DNA of 64,000 bases from Microbacterium lushaniae (GCF_008727775.1 NZ_CP044232.1:1798001-1862000), one strand, 5' to 3'. Numbered from the stretch's first letter, positions 20,471 through 30,091 are shown. The notes: generated by a model not told the origin, from the letters alone. Program-made: numbers and translations.

Positions 20471-20572
20471 GGGAACTCTCCTGGGGTGGCTCGGGATCTA
20501 GGCTACCGGGCCGCCCTCGAGTGGCCCGGCGCAAGGGTGTCTCAGCTTCGGGCGCCGCTGCGCCCCGCCCGC

Positions 20573-20647
20573 TCAGGCGCCGAGCGTTCGCGCCGGAGGG
20601 CGCACGGATGCCGCGGCATGAGGGCTGCGCAGCATCCGGAGTTCCAT
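20573..20647 (-). other. Possible 24-codon upstream reading frame before thrS
   Basis: An ATG at 20647 opens a short frame (product begins MELRMLRSPHAAASV, 24 residues, TGA at 20573) about 100 nt upstream of thrS. GC-rich inverted repeats follow it. It could be a leader peptide, but it has only one threonine and no clear ribosome-binding site, so this is weak. A -10-like TAGCCT closer to thrS (20505-20500) could start a transcript that excludes it. Confidence 0.2.
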
Positions 20648-20685
20648 GGCGCGAGTCTACCGCCGCGGCACGGAATGATGGAGCG

Positions 20686-21822
20686 GTGAGGCTGGGGCTG
20701 GCAGGCGGCGCACTGTGCGTCATCGGAGGCGTCGCCGTGCTCGCCGGGGTGCTGCCGCCCTCCGAGCTCGCGACCATCGCGGAGCGCGTGTGGCCGGTGC
20801 TGCTGTTCGTGGTCGCCGCCACGATCGTGGCGGAGCTGGCAGCCGCGGCCGGGCTGTTCGACCTCGTGGCGGAGCGCCTCGCCCGCGCGGCACGAGGGCG
20901 GACGTGGCTGCTGTGGCTGCTGGTGCTCGGCCTCGCCACCGTGACGACGGCCTTCCTCTCCCTCGACACCACCGCGGTGCTGCTGACCCCGGTGGTCGTG
21001 ACGATGGCCCGGCAGCACCGGCTCGATCCGCTGCCGTTCGCCTTCGTGACCGTCGTGCTGGCCAACACCGCATCGCTCGTGCTGCCGGTGTCCAACCTCA
21101 CCAACCTGCTCGCGGCGGAGCGGGCCGGCGTGACGGATCCATGGCGGTTCCTGACGCTCCTGGGGCCGTCGGCTGCCATCGCGATCGTGGTCTCGGCGGT
21201 CGTGCTCACGGTCGTCTTCCTCCCGCGCCTCCCCCGCCGCCACGAACCCGCGGCGCCGCCGGAGGTCTCCGATCCGGTGCTGCTGCGGGTGGCCGGCGTC
21301 GTGGTGGCCGTTCTCCTGCCGCTGCTCGTGATCGGCATCGCGCCATGGATCCCGGCGCTGGCGGCAGCCGCAGTCCTGGGCGCGGCTTTCCTGTGGCGCG
21401 CCCCGCGCGCGATCCGGCCCACCGTCGTCCCGTGGTCGCTGCTGCTGTTCGCAGGCGGCCTGTTCGTCGTGGTCGGTGCGGCCGAGCAGCTGGGCCTCGG
21501 TGTCCTGACGGCTGCTCTGGTGGGCCACGAGAGCGTGTGGCAGGTCGCCGGAGCGGGCCTCGTCGCCGCCAACGCGGTGAACAACCTGCCCGCCTTCCTC
21601 GCGCTGGAATCGGCTGCCGGCGGCGGAGAGCGTCTGGCGGCGCTCCTGGTCGGCGTGAATGCCGGACCGCTCCTGACACCGTGGGCGTCGCTGGCGACGC
21701 TCCTGTGGTTCGGGCGGCTGAAGGCCATGGGCGTGGAGGTCCGGTGGACGCGATTCGTCGTCCTCGGGCTGGTCGTCGCCCCGCTCACCGTCGCGGCGGC
21801 CGTGCTGCCGCTGGCGCTCTGA
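20686..21822 (+). CDS. SLC13/ArsB-type membrane permease
   Basis: 378 residues from GTG 20686; the frame is open further upstream, but that part is not hydrophobic. About ten to eleven membrane segments. Two repeated anion-transporter-like elements are seen: LSLDTTAVLLTPVVVTMA with NTASLVLPVSNLTNLL, and later NAVNNLPAFLALESA. These match the paired hairpin loops of the ion transporter superfamily that includes ArsB and SLC13 carriers. Substrate (arsenite, dicarboxylate or another anion) cannot be assigned; no ars genes are nearby. Confidence 0.8.
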   Translation: MRLGLAGGALCVIGGVAVLAGVLPPSELATIAERVWPVLLFVVAATIVAELAAAAGLFDLVAERLARAARGRTWLLWLLVLGLATVTTAFLSLDTTAVLLTPVVVTMARQHRLDPLPFAFVTVVLANTASLVLPVSNLTNLLAAERAGVTDPWRFLTLLGPSAAIAIVVSAVVLTVVFLPRLPRRHEPAAPPEVSDPVLLRVAGVVVAVLLPLLVIGIAPWIPALAAAAVLGAAFLWRAPRAIRPTVVPWSLLLFAGGLFVVVGAAEQLGLGVLTAALVGHESVWQVAGAGLVAANAVNNLPAFLALESAAGGGERLAALLVGVNAGPLLTPWASLATLLWFGRLKAMGVEVRWTRFVVLGLVVAPLTVAAAVLPLAL

Positions 21823-21893
21823 CCACGCGGCACGACACCGCTCGAAGACCGGTGCGCCGCCGCTCCACGACGGTGCGCCGTCCGAAGGAACGG

Positions 21894-21929
21894 CGAAGGG
21901 GCGCCACCGTTGCCGATGACGCCCCTTCG
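21894..21929 (-). terminator. Stem-loop terminator after lipoprotein gene
   Basis: A 10-bp perfect stem (CGAAGGGGCG at 21894-21903 with CGCCCCTTCG at 21920-21929) starts 7 nt after the stop of the minus-strand lipoprotein gene. There is no long U tract, as is common in high-GC actinobacteria. It also lies 71 nt after the permease and could serve both strands. Confidence 0.65.
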
Positions 21930-21936
21930 TGTGGGA

Positions 21937-22437
21937 TCAGGAGCAGATCTCAGCCATCTCCGTGGCCGATGCCTGCAGCTCCGTCGCGCTGGCCTGCAGC
22001 GCCGTCACCTGCTCCTGCGTCGGGGTGCCCGACTGGATGGCCACGAGCTGGTCGCTCAGCGACGCGAACTGGGTCTGGAACGTGGTGATCGCCGTCTCGA
22101 CCTCGGGGTTGGTGATCTCCTCCACCGCCCCGGTCAGCTGAACGTTCACCTTCTCCATCGCGGAGGTCACGATGGCGGCATCCGTGGGATTCGCCATCGC
22201 GTCGTTCAGGTCACCCTGCACCGACGAGACCGCCTCGTTGGCGATCGCGCACGCTTCCTCGACGCTCTGGTCCTCCTCGGCCGGCTCCGATGCCTCGGTC
22301 GTCGGCTCCTGGCTGCTCGAGCCGGAACCGGTGGATTCCTTGTCGCTGGCCGTGTCGGCCGGGCCGGCGCATCCGGTCAGGGCGAACAGTCCCGCAGCAG
22401 CGAGGACGGCAAGGGTGGGAATCATGGGCTTTCGCAT
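21937..22437 (-). CDS. Putative lipoprotein
   Basis: 166 residues. Signal sequence with MRKPMIPTLAVLAAAGLF and a good lipobox LTGC (Cys about 23). A Ser/Glu/Thr-rich linker (SGSSSQEPTTEASEPAEE) is followed by a helical domain rich in Ala, Gln, Glu and Thr (VTALQASATELQASATEM), probably a coiled coil. Two cysteines (in EEACAI and at the C-terminal EICS) could pair. No known family recognised. A stem-loop terminator lies directly downstream. Confidence 0.72.
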   Translation of the reverse strand: MRKPMIPTLAVLAAAGLFALTGCAGPADTASDKESTGSGSSSQEPTTEASEPAEEDQSVEEACAIANEAVSSVQGDLNDAMANPTDAAIVTSAMEKVNVQLTGAVEEITNPEVETAITTFQTQFASLSDQLVAIQSGTPTQEQVTALQASATELQASATEMAEICS

Positions 22438-22599
22438 CGGTGGTCTTTCGTCGTCGTCGGGTGGCGCGCAGGCGCGCGCCAGTCTGACTCTGCCAGAATC
22501 CGGGACCGCTCACGATTCCACTTGCGCCGCGCCCGGAGGTTCGCTATCGGGCATAGCCGAGTCATAGGAAGTGTCGGACTCCCCCGAGGCCTCGGACGC

Positions 22600-22914
22600 T
22601 CAGCGGGAAGTGTCGCGGTCCACGGCCGAGGCCCACACCCACGTGCGGACTTCCCTCTCGCCCACCCGGAACCGGATGCCGATGGCCCGCGGCGTCCAGC
22701 GCAGGGCCTCGGCATCCACCCGCACGGGAGTCTCCCCGAAACGCACCCACGCCCGCACCGGCTCGGGGATCGGCGTGATGGTCAGCGGATGCCGGTCGAG
22801 CTCGAGTTCACCCGGTGTCAGCGTCTGCAGCGGGCCGTCGTGCGACACGCGCTCGAGGATGCGGTCATCCATCCGCGCATCGACGCGATGCGCGTACCTC
22901 CGATTCGTGCCCAC
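22600..22914 (-). CDS. Hypothetical protein
   Basis: 104 residues. Basic N terminus (GTNRRYAHRVDARMDD), then alternating polar/hydrophobic strands (LTITPIPEPVRAWVRFG, IGIRFRVGEREVRTWVWASAV) suggesting a small beta-rich domain. No membrane segment, cysteine or catalytic motif. Codon pattern and compact length look like a real gene, but no family is recognised. It is divergent from the zinc-ribbon protein at 23007. Confidence 0.6.
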   Translation of the reverse strand: MGTNRRYAHRVDARMDDRILERVSHDGPLQTLTPGELELDRHPLTITPIPEPVRAWVRFGETPVRVDAEALRWTPRAIGIRFRVGEREVRTWVWASAVDRDTSR

Positions 22915-23006
22915 GGCCGGTGCCTCCTTCCGGCCGCCTCAGACGATAGCCGGTGGCCCCGACACGGCCCCGGGCCGGTGGGGGTGGTCACAGGTACGGT
23001 CGGCGC

Positions 23007-23828
23007 ATGGCGGAGCGCGTGGAGCTGTGGTGGGCGCGCCGGCAGTTCTCCAAAGGTGCCGACGTACCGTACCCGGTCGGCACGTACCGGGAGGCGTGGG
23101 CACCCTTCCCGGTGCTCATCCGTCAGTACCATCCGGACGTGAATGCCGGCATCACCCTCACGCAGATCCCGCCGGCGGCCGACGTGCTGCTGTGCTGGGA
23201 GTGCGATGCGGGTCATCGTTTCGCCGCCACCCCGATGGAGCAGCGCAACCGCCCGGGGCGCGAACGCCGGCGTTCTGCGTGGTGTCCCGAATGCGCCGCC
23301 CTCGCCCAGCCTCCACGGCTGCGCACGCCCGACTCCCCCGCCCGCGCGCCGCGCCCCAAACGACAGCTGTGCCCGAAGACCCCATCCGTCGCCCGCGGTG
23401 AAGCGTTCGTGAGCGCGTGCGCCCCGAAGCCGGCCTCCGCCGTCGAAGCCCGCCTCCGCAGCGACCTGTTCGAGCGGCTCTCCGTCACCGCCGACCGCAA
23501 CGCGCTGCGGACGAGCCGCCCGTTCTTCGATCACCTGGAGGTGTGGCCCGACATCCTGCTTCCCGAGCTGCGGATCGCCGTCGAGTACGACAGCACCGGC
23601 CGGCACGGCCTCGAGCACGTCGGCAAACGCGAGCAGGCCGACATCCGGAAGGACCGACTGCTGCGCGCGACCGGTTGGGAAGTGGTCCGCATCCGCACCG
23701 GGAAGCTGGAGAAGCTCGGTCCGCATGATCTGCAGCTGAGCACCCTCGGCCGGCCGGCGGTGGCGCGTCTGATCGACGCGTTCCGCGACATCCGCGGCGC
23801 CCTCGTGGTCGGCGCCTACCTACGCTGA
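23007..23828 (+). CDS. Treble-clef zinc-ribbon protein with Vsr/DUF559-like nuclease domain
   Basis: 273 residues from ATG 23007. N-terminal half: LLCWECDAGHRFAAT ... AWCPECAAL, two C-x(2)-C knuckles in the pattern of the zinc-ribbon/treble-clef family (DUF4379-like). C-terminal half: DILLPELRIAVEYDSTGRHG followed by DIRKDRLLRATGWEVVRIR, which matches the core of Vsr/DUF559 endonuclease-like folds (acidic residues plus a late R-x-R strand). A DNA-processing or restriction role is possible but unproven. No methyltransferase is adjacent. Confidence 0.72.
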   Translation: MAERVELWWARRQFSKGADVPYPVGTYREAWAPFPVLIRQYHPDVNAGITLTQIPPAADVLLCWECDAGHRFAATPMEQRNRPGRERRRSAWCPECAALAQPPRLRTPDSPARAPRPKRQLCPKTPSVARGEAFVSACAPKPASAVEARLRSDLFERLSVTADRNALRTSRPFFDHLEVWPDILLPELRIAVEYDSTGRHGLEHVGKREQADIRKDRLLRATGWEVVRIRTGKLEKLGPHDLQLSTLGRPAVARLIDAFRDIRGALVVGAYLR

Positions 23829-23833
23829 CTACC

Positions 23834-23908
23834 GAAAACAGGAGAATCGCCCGAATCAGGATCTCTGCCGCCCCACGGGGCCTGATCTGGGCGATATTCC
23901 TGTTCTGG
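23834..23908. repeat. Palindromic repeat, copy 1 (left flank of accessory module)
   Basis: Two 26-base arms (23835-23860 and 23881-23906) pair at 21 of 26 positions across a 20-base loop; both contain ATCGCCC/GGGCGAT. A second copy in the same orientation lies at 27860-27934 and is about four fifths identical, with the same arm and loop lengths. It sits 6 nt after the nuclease-like gene. Function unknown; it could also act as a terminator. Confidence 0.75.
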
Positions 23909-23910
23909 GG

Positions 23911-24096
23911 TCAGTTTCCGCCGTTGCGCCGTGCGTACAGCTTCAGCTCGTCCGCCGTGAAGTAGTTCTGCGTCTGCGGGGTGATCAGCACCAGGTACCT
24001 CTCCCGCTTGTGGTCGATCCAGATGACGGTTCCGACGTTGCCGGTCATCCTGGATCCGGTGGCCTGGACGGTGTCGCCGACCTTGAATTCATTCAC
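23911..24096 (-). CDS. Small hypothetical protein, KOW/SH3-like
   Basis: 61 residues. Begins NEFKVGDTVQATGSRMTGNVGTVIWID, which has the look of a small KOW/SH3-type beta barrel (VGDxV...G..GtV..I), followed by YLVLITPQTQNYF. Such proteins are common and uncharacterised in actinobacteria. A GAAGGAGAA ribosome-binding site lies just upstream of ATG 24096. It lies 57 nt after the CPBP gene and is probably the last gene of the hydrolase-CPBP unit. Confidence 0.68.
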   Translation of the reverse strand: MNEFKVGDTVQATGSRMTGNVGTVIWIDHKRERYLVLITPQTQNYFTADELKLYARRNGGN

Positions 24097-24153
24097 GTGC
24101 TTCTCCTTCGGGTTTCGGGGGCATGAGGGTGGTTGGTGCCGGATCGGACGACG

Positions 24154-24864
24154 TCACGAGGTGGCGAGCCCCACGATCACCGGGAGCACGAAAGCGACCG
24201 CGTTGTTCGTGCCGTGGAGGACGACGCTCGGCCAGATCGAGCCGGACGCGCGGTACAGCAGCGCCGTGAGAACCCCGACGACGAACGCGACCGGCAGAAC
24301 GGTGTTGATGCCGTGGGCGATCGCGAAGACGGCCGCGCTCCCGAGGATCCCCACCCACGCGCCGTATCGCGCGAGGAGAGCGTTGGCCACCACACCACGG
24401 AAGAAGCTCTCTTCCCCGACAGGGGTCAGGATCGCCCCGGCGATCAGGCCGAGAACCAGTGACCACCACCCTCCCGATGCGGCAGCCTGGTAGCTCGTCT
24501 GAATGTTCTCCGCGTCGGAGGTGACGGCGGTGTAGATGACGGCGGCGACGACCCCCAGCACGTACGCAGCCACACCCAGCACCGCACCGATCGCCAGATG
24601 GCGTGGCCTGGCCCGGCGGAAGCCGAACGCCGAAAGACCGCGGATGCGGATCAGCACCGCGACCGCGAGAGCCACGAGCCCCATCACCCCCGATGCGAGC
24701 AGTCCCACGACCCCGGCGACGGCAGGGTCCGCCACCCCGGGGAGCAGCCACACGACCAGAACGATCATCAGGCCGTATGCCGCTCCGCCTGCCAGCATCT
24801 CCGGCCAACCCGGCGCGGTCGGCGTGGCGCGTCTGGGCGCGGTGACGTTGTGCGATGCATCCAT
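24154..24864 (-). CDS. CPBP family intramembrane metalloprotease
   Basis: 236 residues with about seven membrane helices. The three CPBP/Abi signatures are present: GEESFFRGVV (the EExxxR motif), VFAIAHGIN (FxxxH) and VVLHGTNNAV (HxxxN). Family members are membrane CAAX-protease-like enzymes, some giving bacteriocin self-immunity; no bacteriocin gene is seen here. Start ATG 24864 follows AGGAGAA. It lies 27 nt downstream of the alpha/beta hydrolase on the same strand and is likely co-transcribed. Confidence 0.88.
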   Translation of the reverse strand: MDASHNVTAPRRATPTAPGWPEMLAGGAAYGLMIVLVVWLLPGVADPAVAGVVGLLASGVMGLVALAVAVLIRIRGLSAFGFRRARPRHLAIGAVLGVAAYVLGVVAAVIYTAVTSDAENIQTSYQAAASGGWWSLVLGLIAGAILTPVGEESFFRGVVANALLARYGAWVGILGSAAVFAIAHGINTVLPVAFVVGVLTALLYRASGSIWPSVVLHGTNNAVAFVLPVIVGLATS

Positions 24865-24891
24865 GAGGGTTCTCCTTTCGCGCTGCGGCGG

Positions 24892-26445
<1,554 letters not shown>

Positions 26446-26505
26446 CTACAACGGGGCGACTCGGGGCCATACGTACAGCGAGCGTCGGAGATGAAGCCGT
26501 CCACC

Positions 26506-27738
26506 TCATCCGCCCGACCCTCTGCTGCGGGTGACGAGCGACTCCGGATCGACGAAGGAGACGTCGTGGCCGTCCGCGGTGAGGCGGCGTGCGAGTTCGA
26601 GGAGCATGCGCCGTGCCACATCGTCGATCGAGGAGACGCGCGCGAGATCCAGGACCACCGTGCGCTGCAGAGGCGGGTCGGCGACGAACTCCCGCACGAT
26701 GCGCTCGGCTCCCGCGAAGCGGATCCCGCCCTGCACCTGCAGGATGCGCACCGCGGCCGACCCGTGACCGCGGATGTGGTTGGAGCGGACGACGGCCTGA
26801 GCGGCGGGCGGGACATCCATCACGTGCAGACCCATATCGGTGGTGAACCGTTCGAACAGGGACACGCCGCGGGCGCTGTTGCCGTGTTCGTCCAGTCGCG
26901 GTGAGAAGGTCGCGATGCCGAGTTGACCGGGTAACGCACCGATCAACCCGCCGGACACGCCGCTCTTGGCGGGTATGCCGACCTGGGTCGCCCAATCCCC
27001 CGCCGCGTCATACATCCCGCACGTGGCCATGACGCTGAGGACCTGACGCACCACTGCCGCGTCCACCACCCGTTCGGCGGTGACGGGGTTCACTCCGCCA
27101 TTGGCGAGAGTCCCGGCCATGACGGCCAGGTCGCGCGGGGTGACGAGCACCGAGCATTGGCGGATGTAGCCATCGACGACTGCCCGGGGATCCTCGGTGA
27201 GGATGCCGTGACTGCGCAGCATGTGCGCGATCGCGAGGTTTCGGTGCGCATTGTCCATCTCGGAGGCACACATCGCCTCGTCGATCCGGAGCGGCCGGCC
27301 GGCGAACGCCGACAGTCCGGAAACGATCCGTTCGACGCGGGCACCGGGCTCGGGATCGTCCGCCCCAGCGAGTGAGTGCACGGTGATCGCACCGGCGTTG
27401 ATCATGGGGTTGCGGGGGCGCCCCGTGCCGGTCTCGAGGGAGATCTCGTTGAAGGCCTCCCCGGAGGGCTCCACTCCGACCTTGTCCAGGACAGCGGGGA
27501 AGCCGCGGTCTGAGAGTGCGAGCGCGTAGGCGAAGGGCTTGGAAACGGATTGGATCGTGAACGCCGCGTCGATGTCTCCCGCGCCGTAGACCTCGCCGTC
27601 GACGGTGGCGAAGGCTGCGGCGAGTCGGTCAGGATCCGCGCTGGCCAGTTCGGGGATGTAGCCCGCCAGCTCACCGGAGGTGTCCGATGCGACGTCGGCG
27701 AGCACGTCGGCGAGATAGTCGGGGACGAGCGAGCGCAT
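26506..27738 (-). CDS. glsA: Glutaminase A with C-terminal STAS domain
   Basis: 410 residues from ATG 27738, preceded by AGAGGAGGAT. Converts L-glutamine to glutamate and ammonia. Serine-dependent beta-lactamase-like fold: FTIQSVSKPFAYALAL (Ser-x-x-Lys), NPMINAGAITVHSL, AGTLANGGVNP, and KSGVSGGLIGALPGQ. From about residue 300 a STAS-like domain follows (VVLDLARVSSIDDVARRML), a fusion known in some actinobacterial glutaminases and of unclear purpose. Copy B of the shared motif lies 50-74 nt upstream. It may help with acid or nitrogen stress (inference). Confidence 0.93.
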   Translation of the reverse strand: MRSLVPDYLADVLADVASDTSGELAGYIPELASADPDRLAAAFATVDGEVYGAGDIDAAFTIQSVSKPFAYALALSDRGFPAVLDKVGVEPSGEAFNEISLETGTGRPRNPMINAGAITVHSLAGADDPEPGARVERIVSGLSAFAGRPLRIDEAMCASEMDNAHRNLAIAHMLRSHGILTEDPRAVVDGYIRQCSVLVTPRDLAVMAGTLANGGVNPVTAERVVDAAVVRQVLSVMATCGMYDAAGDWATQVGIPAKSGVSGGLIGALPGQLGIATFSPRLDEHGNSARGVSLFERFTTDMGLHVMDVPPAAQAVVRSNHIRGHGSAAVRILQVQGGIRFAGAERIVREFVADPPLQRTVVLDLARVSSIDDVARRMLLELARRLTADGHDVSFVDPESLVTRSRGSGG

Positions 27739-27787
27739 CCATCCTCCTCTCGTGCGAGCGAAGGTCTCTTCGCGCCCGAACAGCCTC

Positions 27788-27812
27788 CACCGTGTTGCCG
27801 GAACACGGTCAA
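27788..27812 (-). promoter_or_regulatory. Shared upstream motif, copy B (glutaminase)
   Basis: Minus strand TTGACC, then GTGTTCCGGCAACAC, which contains a perfect 5-bp inverted repeat (GTGTT/AACAC, 5-base spacer). The first T is 74 nt upstream of the glutaminase ATG. It matches copy A at 22 of 25 positions. Inferred to be a shared promoter or operator. Confidence 0.55.
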
Positions 27813-27859
27813 CAGGTCGGCGCCGGGCTTGAGGCGAGGGGGCCTCGCGCTGTTTGCCC

Positions 27860-27934
27860 GAAATCAGGAGAATCGCCCAAATCAGGACGCCTGCGGTCCC
27901 ACGAAGCCTGATCCGGGCGATCTTCCTGATTCGG
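27860..27934. repeat. Palindromic repeat, copy 2 (right flank of accessory module)
   Basis: Arms 27861-27886 and 27907-27932 pair at 21 of 26 positions around a 20-base loop. Same orientation and layout as copy 1 at 23834-23908. It lies between the glutaminase upstream region and the tRNA-Val terminator. Confidence 0.75.
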
Positions 27935-27976
27935 AGATGCATGCGGCACGCATGAGCCGCGGGCGCCCGGGAACGA

Positions 27977-28000
27977 GAAAACCCCCGGCGAACCGGGGGT
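27977..28000 (-). terminator. Terminator of the tRNA-Gly/Cys/Val operon
   Basis: A perfect 8-bp stem (ACCCCCGG/CCGGGGGT, loop CGAA) at 27981-28000 is followed on the minus strand by TTTTCTC. This classic rho-independent terminator lies 8 nt after the tRNA-Val CCA end. Confidence 0.88.
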
Positions 28001-28007
28001 CTCAAGG

Positions 28008-28082
28008 TGGTGCGCGATACTGGGATCGAACCAGTGACCTCTTCCGTGTCAGGGAAGCGCGCTACCGCTGCGCCAATCGCGC
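28008..28082 (-). tRNA. tRNA-Val (GAC)
   Basis: Acceptor stem GCGCGAT/ATCGCGC, anticodon loop CTGACAC between CTTCC and GGAAG giving anticodon GAC, T arm with GGTTCGATCCC, discriminator A, and an encoded CCA (28008-28010). Last of three minus-strand tRNA genes. Confidence 0.96.
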
Positions 28083-28106
28083 CTGAAAGGCTATTCGTTT
28101 GTTGAG

Positions 28107-28180
28107 TGGAGGTGGCGACGGGATTCGAACCCGTGTAAACGGCTTTGCAGGCCGGTGCCTAGCCGCTCGGCCACGCCACC
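28107..28180 (-). tRNA. tRNA-Cys (GCA)
   Basis: Acceptor stem GGTGGCG/CGCCACC, anticodon loop CTGCAAA (anticodon GCA), T arm GGGTTCGAATCCC, discriminator U73 as expected for bacterial tRNA-Cys, and an encoded CCA (28107-28109). It lies between tRNA-Gly and tRNA-Val on the same strand. Confidence 0.96.
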
Positions 28181-28243
28181 GTGTGTGGTTCGACCCACGT
28201 GTCGCGATCGGCTTTCGGGTTTCCCCGGGTGGCGATCCACTCG

Positions 28244-28316
28244 AGCGGATGACGAGACTCGAACTCGCGACCCCAACCTTGGCAAGGTTGTGCGCTACCA
28301 ACTGCGCTACATCCGC
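28244..28316 (-). tRNA. tRNA-Gly (GCC)
   Basis: Acceptor stem GCGGATG/CATCCGC, anticodon loop TTGCCAA (anticodon GCC), T arm with GAGTTCGAGTCTC, discriminator U. No CCA is encoded, unlike the two tRNAs that follow it. First gene of the Gly-Cys-Val group. Confidence 0.95.
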
Positions 28317-28408
28317 GTGACCCGGTCACCCGGGCACTTGATCGACTTTAGCCGATCCTGAGCCCACGCGCCAAACCGGCGCACCCCGCGCGTGTCCCGC
28401 CGGCGCGG

Positions 28409-28438
28409 TTCGATCACCGTGGCTGCATCCGCTAGGAT
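28409..28438 (+). promoter_or_regulatory. Candidate promoter for tRNA-Val (CAC)
   Basis: TAGGAT at 28433-28438 fits an actinobacterial -10 (TAnnnT), with TTCGAT 18 bases upstream as a weak -35. The start would fall about 20 nt before the mature tRNA 5' end. Confidence 0.4.
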
Positions 28439-28464
28439 CGTGGAGGTCCTGCAGAGGACCGCAC

Positions 28465-28537
28465 GGGCGATTGGCGCAGTTGGTAGCGCGCTTCCTTCAC
28501 ACGGAAGAGGTCATCAGTTCGAGTCTGGTATCGCCCA
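28465..28537 (+). tRNA. tRNA-Val (CAC)
   Basis: Acceptor stem GGGCGAT/ATCGCCC, anticodon loop TTCACAC (anticodon CAC) between CTTCC and GGAAG, T arm CAGTTCGAGTCTG, discriminator A, no encoded CCA. It stands alone on the plus strand, divergent from the tRNA-Gly group, with its own terminator. Confidence 0.96.
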
Positions 28538-28541
28538 CGTG

Positions 28542-28574
28542 AAGCCCCTGATCATTCAGGGGCTTTCGTGTTTT
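28542..28574 (+). terminator. Terminator of tRNA-Val (CAC)
   Basis: Perfect 10-bp stem AAGCCCCTGA/TCAGGGGCTT (28542-28551 with 28556-28565), loop TCAT, followed by a T-rich run ending TTTT at 28574. Confidence 0.9.
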
Positions 28575-28589
28575 CTGCAGCCGCGGCGC

Positions 28590-29357
28590 TCACTCCCAGC
28601 GGAAGAGTGCGGCGGCGACACCGGCCCCCACGACGACGGTCACGCCGAGGCTCACCAGCGACGCGGCATCCACGGCGCTGCCCGCCCACGCCGCCGAGAT
28701 CGCATCCACCGCCGCTCCGAAGGGCAGCCACCCGCCCAGTTCGGCGAGCGGTTCGGGAAGCGCCTGGCGACCGCCGAACATGCCGCCGAGGGCGGCGAGC
28801 CCGAGAAAGGCCGCCAGGCCGATGGCCACGGCGGAGTTGGGCGTGGGCGCCACAGCGGCGACAACCATGCCCACGCTGTACATCGCGGCCATGGTCAGCC
28901 CGATGACGGCGACGGTGACGCCGAGGTGGCGCGGCGGGTGGGCACCGAAGGCGAGGAAGGCGACTCCCAGGGCCAGAGCGGTGCCCATGAGGGTCTGCAG
29001 GATGCTGACGACGGCCTGCGCGATGAGCACCATGGCCGGGGAGGCCGGCGTCACCGCGAGCCGGCGCAGGATCCCGGAGCGCCGGTAGTAGGCGAGGAAG
29101 CTCGGCATGTTCACGATGCCGATGGTCGCGATCACCATCACGAGCACGAGGGGCAGCACGAAGAGATCGAGGGCCGTGAAGCCGTTGCCCAGTTCCTGGC
29201 TGCCCGCAGCTCCCGCGCTGGTGAGGAGGATGATCAGCGGCACCCCCAAGGGCACGATCAGTCCCGCGGTATCGCGGGCGACCATCTTCCCCTCGCACGC
29301 GATGAGGATCAGCATCGACCGGAGCCCCGGCCGGTGTGCGGAGATCACGGCGCTCAT
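28590..29357 (-). CDS. ABC-2 type transporter permease
   Basis: 255 residues from ATG 29357, overlapping the ATPase stop by four bases (ATGA). Six membrane segments in the ABC-2 pattern. The cytosolic loop YYRRSGILRRLAVTPASPAMVL is the usual 'rRs.G.l..l..tP.s...l' element. It pairs with the ATPase upstream to form an exporter, probably of a drug, lipid or peptide. A DesK/DesR-like two-component pair is divergent, a common arrangement for stress-induced exporters. Confidence 0.9.
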   Translation of the reverse strand: MSAVISAHRPGLRSMLILIACEGKMVARDTAGLIVPLGVPLIILLTSAGAAGSQELGNGFTALDLFVLPLVLVMVIATIGIVNMPSFLAYYRRSGILRRLAVTPASPAMVLIAQAVVSILQTLMGTALALGVAFLAFGAHPPRHLGVTVAVIGLTMAAMYSVGMVVAAVAPTPNSAVAIGLAAFLGLAALGGMFGGRQALPEPLAELGGWLPFGAAVDAISAAWAGSAVDAASLVSLGVTVVVGAGVAAALFRWE

Positions 29358-30091
29358 GCGGCATCCTCCAGGTCTTTGCCCGTCAGTGCGACGAAGGCGT
29401 CGTCCAACGATCCGGTTCCCGCGAGGTCGATGAGATCCTGCGGTGTCCCCAGCGCCCGCAGTCGGCCGGCATCGAGCAGTGCCACGCGGTCGCACAGCCG
29501 CTCGACCTCCTCCATGGCGTGGCTCACGAGCAGGATCGTCACGCCGTCGCGCTTGAGCTGCTCGATCGTGCTCCAGATTCGACGCCTGCCCTGCGGATCA
29601 AGTCCCGTCGTCAGCTCGTCCAGGATCAGCACGCGCGGGCGCCCGGCCAGGGCGAGCGCGATCGAGAGGCGCTGCTGCTGACCGCCGGAGAGCTTCTCGA
29701 ACGGCGTGCGGCGATGCTCGCCCAGGCCTACCATCTCGATGAGTTCGTCGGCCGGTCGCGGCCGGGGGTAAAAGCTCCGGTACAGCTTCACCAGCTCCTC
29801 CACGCGCAGCGCTCCGTGCAGGTACGCCTCCTGCAGCTGCACCCCGAGCACCTGCCGCACCTGCGCGCGGTCGCGTCGGGGGTCGAGCCCGAGCACACGG
29901 ACACGCCCCCGATCCGGTGCACGAAGCCCCGCGATCATCTCGACGGTCGTGGTCTTTCCCGCCCCGTTGGCGCCGAGGATCCCGACGGTCTCCCCCTGCG
30001 CCACCCGCAGGCTCAGGTCGGCGACGGCCACTTTGCGCCGATATGTCTTCGTCAGGCCCTCGACGCGGATCGCCGGTTCAGCTGTCGTCAT
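29354..30091 (-). CDS. ABC transporter ATP-binding protein
   Basis: 245 residues. Walker A GANGAGKTTT, Q-loop region VLGVQLQEAYLHG, signature LSGGQQQRLSIALAL, Walker B VLILDELTTGLD, switch His in LLVSHAMEE. The Q-loop/Walker B form 'DELTTGLD' (T where P is usual) matches the daunorubicin-exporter-like group of ABC-2 ATPases. It energises the permease encoded next. Divergent from the histidine kinase across 111 nt, where control by the response regulator is likely. Confidence 0.95.
   Translation of the reverse strand: MTTAEPAIRVEGLTKTYRRKVAVADLSLRVAQGETVGILGANGAGKTTTVEMIAGLRAPDRGRVRVLGLDPRRDRAQVRQVLGVQLQEAYLHGALRVEELVKLYRSFYPRPRPADELIEMVGLGEHRRTPFEKLSGGQQQRLSIALALAGRPRVLILDELTTGLDPQGRRRIWSTIEQLKRDGVTILLVSHAMEEVERLCDRVALLDAGRLRALGTPQDLIDLAGTGSLDDAFVALTGKDLEDAA

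Noticed and set aside
20471..20685. T-box riboswitch upstream of thrS
   Set aside because: The conserved AGGGTGGNACCGCG box was looked for on the minus strand and not found.
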